64,000 nucleotides of DNA from Liolophura sinensis. Lineage: Eukaryota; Mollusca; Polyplacophora; Chitonida; Chitonidae. The DNA lies in assembly GCF_032854445.1 (NCBI RefSeq), contig NC_088302.1, positions 35,096,191 through 35,160,190 of the forward strand. Reading direction: 5' to 3'. Under the pieces are notes generated by a model. It saw only the letters and a program-made list of their open reading frames with translations, was not told the origin of the DNA and searched no databases. Position 1 is the first letter of the stretch. Every line of letters begins with the position of its first letter. Both the position numbers and the translations under genes were made by a program. Shown piece by piece: positions 24,701 to 34,193 of the stretch.

Positions 24701-27700
24701 AAAAGTTGAAATTAAAGTTTAGGCTGCATGGACAATACGTGTATTTGTATTGTTGTTTTGCTGACAACACATCATCAAACTTCTCTTTCATTCTGTAAAC
24801 CATATATCTTTTGTCAGAATACCTCTTTATATGTACAGTAGACTCTCTGTAAGCCGGCCGTACTCGGGACTGAACAAAAATGTCTGTTTAGACAAAATGT
24901 CCGTTTAGACAAAATGTCAGTGTGTTAAACATGGGCAAGCAGCCTACAACAACAACAACGTGTATTTTAGGTACATATAAGTTTAATTAAACTTCTTAAG
25001 GAGCACAGTGATACATAGCAACAAACTATGGAAAGAAGCTGATCTGTACTATACTTTAGTACATACGCATAATTACTTTACTAAAAATCGATCCAGGGTA
25101 GATTGTTGATACTTCATGCGCTGGCGGACCATCATCTCTTCAGTGATGGAGGTCAAGCATTCTTAAATTGCCTTTTCTTGTATTCGTCCAAATAAAAGTG
25201 TTTTCTTTCTAGGATGTCACTCACAGTTGAAGGGTCAACTGAAAACTTGTGAGCTAATTCAATTTGTTCAGGAATTTTTTGTAAGCTTGGATAAGTTGAA
25301 CTTTATCACTTAAGTTCATTTCAACACGGCGACACTTCGCTGGTCTACTGGCCATGGATGGATGTTGTCAGTGCAATAGCAGGGGAAACTGAGACGGCAA
25401 CTGTTCTTTGAGGCATTTTTACTCAGCCACTGACTCATCTTTCACTCACAGCGGTGACTGATTTCTGCAGGAGGTATGGTACAGTATCAAGACAGGATAT
25501 CACCCCCTGCTGAGTTCATCTAAGCAGATTACCTCCCTTCCCACTAATCAAAGCCGAACTCGGACTCCATCGGCCGTCTTGCGACAGGCTGTGTCCAATT
25601 AGACAAGACAGCTTAACCCTCACTGGAAATGTTTCTACTACAACCACTGTCAGTGTTCAGAATAGACAAGGGTTGTCAGTTTTGACCAGATGTCTGTTTA
25701 TTAAGATTTTGGTTTTGAGAGAGTCACCGTACATTACATAATGCATTTAGCATCAACTTTGTCAATAGCCAATATAAAAAGATTTTAATGTCCACCTTAA
25801 AATTTAAATATTTAAATGCATTTTATTTTAGTCCAGCAAGCTAGAAAAAATTTGTATTTCGCATGATAATGGTAACCTCTTTTCTGTTATCCTTTCCTTT
25901 ACATATTATATTGAGGTGTCATTTTAGACTGACACCTAACATGACATCATTGTGATAACTGGTAGTTGAAAATAAAAATGTCAGTCCTGCTAACAGCCTG
26001 TAATTGAGGCCTTTGTTGTGTAAGTGATGGTGTCTTGATTGGAGCCTGAAAACGCCAATCCAGTAATTAATTGTCAACTTCGGATCACCATTCTTCCTCT
26101 GAAAGTGTGAGAAACAAAAACTAAATAATGCATCTCATTTAACACTGATTCATTTGCGTTCACCTGAGTACCAATACCATGATATTTCGTGTATTATAGG
26201 TTGCTCTTGAATATTCAAAAAGTTTGGAACATCAAAAGTACGAGTCTTAACTTTAGCGAAGAATAGAGGAAAAGGAGGTGCTATCAGGCTGGTAAGTATG
26301 CTGTTAGCTGTGGGGTCAGTTCATTTATAAAATAAGGGACCAATGCGTTCGCTGTGAGTTCAAGTCCAGCTCATGCTGGCTTTCTCTCTGACCATACGTG
26401 GGAAGTTCTGCCAACAACCTGTGGATGGTCGTGGTTTTCCCCCGGGCTCTGCGCAGTTTCCACCCACCATAATGCTGTCCGCCGTCGTATAAGTGAAATA
26501 TTCTTGAGTATGGCGTAAAACACCAATCAAATAAATAAATAAATAAATATAAAATAGGGGGGCCTTCAGGACTGAGGAAGTTAACATGCCAGTGTGGCGC
26601 ACTGACCTTGGAGCCTCACACCAATGTGGTCACTGAGTTAAAGCCCAATAATGTTAGTTAAAGTATAAAATACACCACCAAGACACAAATTTTTCAATTA
26701 CATTTGTCTTTGTCTTGTTTATTTTTGAGCTTAAAACTTGCTATGTTTTTTAACTGTTAATTGTTGTTGACCAGAGTTTATATTTATTTTCTTATGCTTT
26801 TGTTCCATTGCTCGTAAAAAATCGGAATAGTGTAAAGTACTTTATATTCGCTGAATTAAGTTTCACGCATTTTCCCCAAATATATGTTCATGGGAAGTAA
26901 TTTTCGCGGATTTAAGGGAATACTAAAAACAGATCTTAAAATCTTTAAAATTTCCAAGGTATAATAAGGCTGAAATTATTCAAGCTTTGTGTCGCTAATC
27001 CTCTTGATCTTGAGATTAAAACAATGGGGGGTGGATTATCACTACTTGAGAAGATTACTTTCACACCTACCATGAGCAGTAATCAAACAGGTGTCACTTC
27101 TTTTCGAATCATTGATGAGCACTTAAACACCTGGCAAAGTGACCTGTCACCTTTTGAGCAGTTCAACGCAAAACATATGAATTCACCATTATTGGCCCCT
27201 GTCACTCATTCTTTATCAAGCAACACGGTAAGTTTTGCATTGTTTTCAGCTTTAATCGTCCTCTGTAGCAGGTCAGAAACCACAAACATTGCGTAGCTGT
27301 CAAACGGCCAATGTGTTGTTGTACACACTTCACACTGTGTTAGAAGCTCACTCATTGGACCACAGGAGAAAAACAGCCAATGGGATGGCGTGTATCAGAG
27401 CGACATTCATTTAAAGTCAGCACGTGCTGGTATCTACTTTTCTTTCACTTTACGGGCATAGCGAAGATTTATCAAACTAAAGACCAATAAACTCCTACTT
27501 TGTTTTATACTCACTTAGCCTTAGCACCAGGGTTTGTATATATTTAAACCATAATTTCCTCTTTCCCTCCCGTTAAAAAATGTAGGGCTTTCTTAGCGCA
27601 ACTCCTGTCACCCTGGCAAAGATTTCACTTCATTGTTACTACTACTTGCAGTATATAATTTAGTATTGGATATTTTTTTCGCTGGAAAAATTTTTCGCAG

Positions 27701-30113
27701 TAAATTATTGGCTGCAAAATCCGCGAAAATTAGTTCCACACAAAAATTATGTACTTCACGGTAGTTCTTCCTTAATTCCCAGACAAATGTTTCTGTTGAC
27801 AGGGTATGTTTGTAGCCAGGGGGAAGTCACTGTTGTTTGCTGACGCTGATGGAGCATCAAAGTTCAGTGATGTTGAAAAATTAGAAGCTGAGCTGCAGAA
27901 AATCAATAAAAATTCGGTAAGCTGTTTTTATTAGACCATACTTACAAGTATATAAGGTAACAAATCATGTTGTAAACATAAACATTGAATTTGTTGACAT
28001 TATTGCTTGGGATTGATTTTAGTTACTTTACCTCCTATGGTTGTATCATTGAAGAGTTCCATACTTTATTTTTCAGAACAACATGGCTGTTGTTTGTGGA
28101 TCACGGTCACACCTGAAAAAGGAATCTATAGCTCAGGTAAGTCAGGTGGCATAAGGTTAACATTTAAGTGATTAAAACACTAAGAAATGAAGTAATGTTT
28201 ATCAGACAGACAACTGAAAATTATACTCAAAAATACTGTCATGTTTGTTAACATTTTGTTAAGAGTGTTAAATGCATTAAATATTTGAATTCATTGGCTT
28301 ATTGAACGTCTGGTTATGTTTAGCTACAATTATGTCGGAAGAAATTTTTTTTGACTCTAAGCACAACTCTTAATGATGGAATAGCTTTAGCACAAATGAG
28401 TATAAAATTTGTTATATTGATGCTCACAAAATGTGAATAAAAAAAAAGAGGGGACATTACTTCAGAGTGCCCTGCCACTGATAGGTAGTATGGCTCATAA
28501 AACTCATCTTAGAATTCAAACATTTGAATGCATTGAAATACATTGTGGAAAATTCTGAAAATATGAGTACAAGTAACTAGATCTTCAACCTTTTAAACCA
28601 TTAAAGCACTTTGTACTAAAGTAATTTGTTTTTTTTTTGACAGCGTACTCTGTTCCGCACGATTTTGATGTATGGTTTTCACGTCCTGGTCTATATCCTC
28701 TGTGTGAGAGGGGTCAAGGACACACAGTGTGGCTTCAAACTGCTCACCCGTGAGGCAGCACTTCTCCTCTTCTCCAACATGCACGTAGAACGATGGTAAG
28801 ACACAAGCAGGTGGAAAAACTTCTACCTGATCCAGCATGTACCGTAATCTATTCCTAAATGTAATGAAAACTGAATTTGTTTTAATAAAGCACCACTAAA
28901 TATCAGAAATGGAGATTTTTTTTTTTTTTTACTCACAAAAATAGGTGTATGAGTGCATGAATCAAAAATGTGGACTTTTTTTTTGTCAGGGCGTTTGATG
29001 TTGACATGTTGTATCTGGCTCAGTACTTCCACATTCCTATTGGAGAAGTTTGTGTTTCATGGCAAGAAATTGAAGGTGAGTCAGTTCTCCACCCAGCTCT
29101 GTAATGTTTGTTTTCACAATGGACATTATCAGGTTTAGTTTAACGATTTTGACTGCGTAAGCTCAGTTGTATCAGTAGAAAGATGTAAAATGGGCTAAAC
29201 ACATGTAGTATCTTTCAAATCTTATAAATTCCATGTTCATTCCAATTTTCTATCAAAATGTGTAACTGTGTTAAAAGAAACAAACTTGCACTTTTCTCAT
29301 ATCGTCTTTTAAATTTCATTCTCACCCCAATTATGTACCAATTATGAAATTGTTATCTTTGTTTGCTTATCTTTATATACATGTATTATAAACTACTGTT
29401 GTCACTGTTATCAGACCTGTAGTTGTGTAAGTAGGCTTTTAGCATGTTCCGTCTGAGTACGAATGACCCATAAACCAAGTATGCAATATGGATCTGGAAA
29501 AAGTCCTAGGATGTTCTACTACAAAGTACCCAGTTTTTTTTTGGGAGTGATGATGAATTGAAGGTTGAAGCTGAGGTTTAACTTAATTTCCTGTTACAAC
29601 TGTGATTAAACTTCACAAGAGCCTGTACACATCACAGCGAAAGTTTATGATGATGAGAATCAATCGGACATTTGCCCTGCAATGCTTGTTGCTGGTGTAG
29701 TCATTTGTGAAGTGTTATGATTGTTAAAGACCTTTCATCTCACACCAGTATATACGTGTGTCACACACAGGATGTCAGTAACTTGCCAACTTGGTGGTTT
29801 ATATAGGGCACTCCAAGACAACAATCAAAGAAATAATTAAGTAAATACCTGAATTTTGTGTTTCAGGTTCCAAATGATACCTTTCTGGAGCTGGGCTCAG
29901 ATGGGGAAAGATTTACTGTTCATACGACTCCGCTACTTTATAGGGGCATGGAAAATCAGAGACACTGTCAAATCTCATAATGGTCATTCAGTTATGTATA
30001 AAACATGTATTCGTATATTTTTGAGAAAAAAAAAACACCACTTGATCAGATTCTTTTTTTCAAGTTTTATTGCGCATAACGTTAAAAAAAGGTTCATGTG
30101 TCTATTTAAATAA
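21718..30113 (+). CDS. ALG5: Dolichyl-phosphate beta-glucosyltransferase (ALG5), 10 exons
   Basis: ER-membrane GT2 enzyme making Dol-P-glucose from UDP-glucose for N-glycan precursor assembly. Exons: 21718-21765, 22870-23050, 23685-23731, 24469-24537, 26200-26291, 27803-27916, 28077-28136, 28644-28795, 28990-29075, 29867-30113; all have AG/GT borders. Exon 1 encodes a hydrophobic anchor (MLLGWLLAFIVIVAVI). GT-A signatures follow: VIVPAYNEEE, YEVIVVDDGSKD, NRGKGGAIR, the DAD metal motif at 27842-27850, DTQCGFKLLTREA, and PFWSWAQMGKDLLFIRLRY. Five one-base indels break the frame as written: excess G at 22923-22925, excess base near 22951-22955, excess C at 22980-22983, missing A at 26217-26221, missing base near 29872-29874. 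Correcting each restores the family sequence, so assembly error is the simpler reading. The C-terminal ~40 residues, rich in Lys and Phe, are probably not real. Confidence 0.9.
22637..22775 (+). mobile_element. SINE family A partial copy
   Basis: GGTCTACCAGCAAACTGCAG, TCCTCCCATCATAGGCTGGG, GTGAAATATTCTTGAGTACG, ending CAGCTATCAAATCAATAC. Located in ALG5 intron 1. Confidence 0.75.
24836..25729 (-). mobile_element. Pogo/Tigger-type DNA transposon, internally deleted (894 bp)
   Basis: Left end CAGTAGACTCTCTGTAAG and right end (complement) CGGTGACTCTCTCAAAAC are imperfect terminal inverted repeats, each flanked by TA (24834-24835 and 25730-25731), the target duplication expected of Tc1/mariner/pogo elements. 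It encloses a minus-strand remnant of a Tigger-like transposase N-terminus at 25153-25355. Direct repeats of GTCTGTTTAGACAAAATGT lie near the left end. The 894-bp length shows that most of a pogo-type transposase has been deleted. It sits in ALG5 intron 4. Confidence 0.75.
25153..25355 (-). pseudogene. Pogo/Tigger transposase N-terminal remnant
   Basis: From ATG at 25355 the minus strand encodes MASRPAKCRRVEMNLSDKVQ and continues LIQAYKK. After a one-base slip in an A-run it reads ELAHKFSVDPSTVSDILERK and HFYLDEYKK before a stop at 25153. The STVSDIL segment following a short helix is the helix-turn-helix signature of CENP-B/Tigger DNA-binding domains. The DDE catalytic region is absent, so the remnant cannot encode an active enzyme. 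Confidence 0.75.
26341..26548 (+). mobile_element. SINE family A without the first head segment
   Basis: Starts in the B-box region (CGCTGTGAGTTCAAGTCCAG), runs through body (CATACGTGGGAAGTTCTGCC; CACCCACCATAATGCTGTCC) and ends CACCAATCAAATAAATAAAT. A further head-like scrap (GACCTTGGAGCCTCACACC) lies at 26603-26640. Confidence 0.85.
26826..27765. mobile_element. Possible non-autonomous DNA element bounded by inverted repeats
   Basis: AATTTTCGCGGATTT with upstream TGGGAAGT (26889-26914) is matched in inverted orientation by AAATCCGCGAAAATTAGTTCC at about 27716-27737. Outside these, TGTAAAGTACTTTAT (26830) pairs roughly with ATTATGTACTTCACG (27747-27761). No transposase or clear target duplication seen. 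Located in ALG5 intron 5. Confidence 0.4.
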
Positions 30114-30118
30114 ATAAA
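30109..30118 (+). promoter_or_regulatory. Candidate ALG5 polyadenylation signals
   Basis: Two overlapping AATAAA hexamers (30109-30114 and 30113-30118) overlap the annotated stop. A signal this close to the stop supports the view that the true ALG5 stop lies upstream. Confidence 0.45.
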
Positions 30119-33100
30119 AATACTGTGGGTAAAAGAAGTGCTTATACTGAGGCTGAACTGTGCTGTCAGTATCAGCTCTTTGCGTGGTAAGGGTCAGTAC
30201 CTGATAAAGTGTACCGCTCTTTACTACACCAAGTAGAAATGAAAACTTTGTTTCATTAATGTATTATTTATGTCAAGGGATCAATTTATGTACATCAATC
30301 AATAATGATATACTTAATAGCAACATGACTTTGTAACGTCTGTCTGAAAATACCCATAAAATGTGCTTAATACTAATTATATAATTATATTATAATTATT
30401 ATCTGGGACTACTATATCTGTCACTAGTTTATTAGTCCCAGATATTATTTGCTCATAGCTCTGGTGGCCAAAGGATTGCTTTATGTCTAAACATGTTTGT
30501 GTATATTGAGAGTGGATCACATACTGGTGGCTCCAGCATTCAGATGAAAATCAAAACTGCAAACTGCATGAATACGTTTAAATTTGTATATATACAGTTA
30601 TTTATATAACGCTGAGCCGTTATGTGTATCTCATGAATTAAATCTTCACGGAGTTGACCGAAGTTCTAGTTTGATTTTTGTGTATGTAAGCTTGAGTTGT
30701 ACATCAAAGATGATGATGAGGAATTGTCATATACGTACTGTGGTCTCCTTGTGGCAGGTACTGTAGCCGCCTCTGAAGCATCACCACACAGATGTAGTAA
30801 CATTATACTGACACCATGCCAGTCTGTCCTGTTTCCTTACTTTAACCTCCAGGTGGTGAGAGGAAAACCGAAGCAGGAAAAAAGCACCGTCTCTGGTTTC
30901 ATATGTTTATATTTAACGTAAAAGAACAGTATCAAGTTAACCAGGCCAGTCTGAAGGGTGTGTAGATACAATGTACCTGAACAGTACTGGTAACCATTTG
31001 CATGTATTTACATGTAATTATGTAATTGTTTAACAATTTAAATTTTATTGTCTCCATTAATTATTTCACATTCATCGGCTGTTTGTGAGGATTTTATGTG
31101 TTTTTGTATATGCACCAAGCTGCGAAATTTGTATTTGTTTACATTGTGATAAACAAAAAATTATTTTACTGTTAATTTACACATTAGTTCAGTTTCACAC
31201 ACTGGCCAGAAGCCATCTTGTCTGTTCTCTTAAATGTAACCTTATATCCTGCGTTGTGAAAGTGGGCCCTGCTCTTGAAGCAAGTGATTAAGTTGTCCAA
31301 ACACATGTGTAGATCAGAGCACTGCTCATATAGCAGGCAGCTCAATTGGTGGAACATTTCCTTAATTTAAGGTCCTGTCTTTGAAGCCAGCCAACCATTT
31401 GGTGGAACACTTGTTTATAACTTTGGGCCCATTTAAGCTCATTGAGTTGGTAGAACATTTGTCTAAAGAAGACCTCTGCTCATGAAGAAAACTTTCCAGC
31501 TGGCAGAAAAAGTTTTGTAAAGTCCGCTAATTAGAACATTTGTGTAAATTAAGGTCCCTCTCTTGAAGCAAGCCAGCTAATTGATAGAACATTTTTGGAA
31601 ATTAGGGCCTGTCCTTGAAGCTAACAAACTATTTGGTAGAATCTTTGTCTAAATTAGGGCCCTGTCCTTGAAGCTAACAAGCTATTTGGTGGAATCTTTG
31701 TCTAAATTAGGGCCCTGTCCTTGAAGTTAACAAGCTGTTTGGTGAAATCTATCTAAATTATGGCCCTGTCCTGGAAGCTAACAAGCTATTTGGTGGAATC
31801 TTTGTCGAAGTTAGGGCCCTGGGCTTGAAGCAAAAAACATTAAATTGGTAGAACATTCGTCTTGTTTAGTTCCCTTTACGTGAAGCAAGCCAGCCATTTG
31901 CCAAAATTCATGCCCACAATGGCTAAAGTAGTCTTCTGAATAGTCATCTAGAATGACTGGCTCTTGGTCAATGAATTATCCGTGGATATCTTTCATTGGT
32001 AAATGTGTAAGCCTATATGTAGACCATTATTTAGAACCATGTAAGACACCAATCAAAAAAATCAAGACACAGCTGCTGCTGCTCAGAGTAACAAAAAAAC
32101 CAAAACCTTAAGAATCTGTTTAAAGTAAATATATAAACTTTACTTGGGTTGGTTTAACAGCTGCCAAATCTGGCAAGTACATGTATACACGAAGTAGAAA
32201 TACTGGTATAAAAATGACTCCACCAATAATACACTCACATTTCAGATGACATTCTACATACATGAATATATATTGGTCTAATTAATTCAGTACCCAGCGA
32301 CTGCTAGCAAGTATATTATGTATACACAGGGGAGATAACTCTGTCGCCCCAATCACATTAAAATTTGAACAGCTTACATGATAATGTCCATATAAAAGAT
32401 GCAGCTTTTCTTTATTGTTTCCAGTTATGCATATTATTACTGTCACATGGTCTAAATAAACTCTCACTCAATGCAATAACGATACAACTACTAACTGGAA
32501 TTTACTCTGATTAAGAGGAGTTTTAGTCCTGGCAGGTATATCACAAATTTGACTGAGCGATCGTGCATAGCTCTTGGAAGACCTGGTACAAGAACAGCTT
32601 GAATACAAGCATATATTCTCCTCGTTAAGAAACCGACTTCTGGTTATGTATCAATTCATCCCACTGATACTTCTACTTAAATCACAAATCTCTGAAGGCA
32701 CACAGGGAGGTTATGTATCGGTTTAAATATTGCACACTATACTGGCTTATAGAGGTTTTCAGACACTTTATATACGAAATGAATAAATGCAGCACAGACA
32801 AGGCACATTACTGTAATATTATTTCATTGAAATCGGATCCGCTGGACAGGTGTGGATGAATCAAAATGCCTCGAATTTTATTTCTCTCGCTATAAAATAT
32901 TTGATCATCATGCACCAAAATACTTCCGTACCAATATGCTCAACATCAAGTCTTATGCTGTCTGACTGGTTGCTTCAGGGATACCACGGTTGACAGTCTT
33001 GATATTTACTTAAAAAGTTCATTATGCAAAAACATTAAAAAAGTACAAGAATTAAGATTATGTTTTAAGAAACAGGTTCTTCCATAAACTGCTACCATCT

Positions 33101-33926
33101 GAGTGATTTTGAAAGAAAAATGGCACAGAAATGGTTCTCAAATGGTTTAAAAGCACCTAAAAACAATAACAAACTCTGGCTCTGTCTCAGTATTTTCAGA
33201 ACCACGAGCAACCAGCTGCGTGTTTAGCTGCGTAAACAACATACACTAAGCTACAAGTACAACCTGTTCAACCTAATTATAACAAGATCAGTCACATGCC
33301 CTTATTAACATGTAGTAGGGTGCTCAGATATGAATAAATAATTTGACCCCTGGACTACATGGCCACTGACTGTATAGCACTTACTATGCATATTAAATAT
33401 ACCTGTATCATCTTTAGTCCAAAACAGATTATCGCATTTAGAAGAGATACAGGTGTGAATTCATCAGTAAGGCAAAACTAAATAAGGCAAATTCCAGAAG
33501 GATATCCATAAGGATTAAATATTCATAAGAATGCGTTCTTTGTTGTGATTGTGACCCTTCTTAACTCTTCCATATTATAATGGTTATGATTTATCTTATT
33601 TGGCATGTTTAAAAGATGGCCAGAAAAAATTTGTGATCAAAAAATTTTAAAAAGATGTCCAGCATGTTTATGTCATTCATATACTGACCATTTATGAGAA
33701 GTTGAAAACTACATTTTCATCATGATGATATTCGAAAACTGGTTTTGATGTCAAGTTTGATTCGATGTGTTTCACCAGTTTCAAATCGAAGTTACCAGAA
33801 ATGATGAGTTGGAGAGATAAAAAGCGAACACGTATATGTTACACGATAAAAGCCCAAAGACTTGCTGAAATTGAGCAACCACCACACATCAGCATAAGAA
33901 AGTTCATGTAGGTACTAATCATCTAA
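30119..33926. other. Tail-to-tail spacer between ALG5 and ARHGAP6
   Basis: AT-rich DNA with no supported gene. It contains a family-B-like SINE scrap at about 30765-30850 (GCATCACCACACAGATG, TACTGACACCATGCCAGTC), the ~53-bp array at 31270-31890, and presumably the ARHGAP6 3' UTR in its right part. Confidence 0.5.
31270..31890. repeat. ~53-bp tandem repeat array, about ten diverged units
   Basis: CTTGAAGCTAACAAGCTATT then TGGTGGAATCTTTGTCTAAA and TTAGGGCCCTGTC recurs with TTGAAG landmarks near 31562, 31614, 31668, 31721, 31771 and 31824 (spacing 50-54). Older units extend left to about 31270. Central units are nearly identical and edge units diverged, as expected for unequal exchange. Confidence 0.85.
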
Positions 33927-34193
33927 CAGTGTCTCCTACTGCTACACCAGTGTCTCCAACTGCTACACCAGTGTCTCCAACTGCTACACCAGTGTCTCCT
34001 GCTGCTACACCAGTGTCTCCAACTGCTACACCAGTGTCTCCAACTGCTTCACCAGTGTCTCCTGCTGCTACACCAGTGTCTCCAACTGCTACACCAGTGT
34101 CTCCTGCATCTACACCAGTGTCTCCTACTGCTACACCAATGTCTCCTGCTGCTACACCAGTGTCTCCTACTGCTACACCAATGTCTCCTGCTG
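33927..34193 (-). repeat. 21-bp minisatellite built from the ARHGAP6 terminal codons
   Basis: Twelve full 21-bp units (33927-34178) plus a partial unit (34179-34193) run head to tail. On the minus strand the unit reads codons CAG CAG GAG ACA TTG GTG followed by TAG, which is exactly the ARHGAP6 ending Gln-Gln-Glu-Thr-Leu-Val-stop. Variants include CTG for TTG and CAG TAG for CAG CAG. The + strand is an open frame repeating SPTATPV only because the period is seven codons. Confidence 0.95.
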
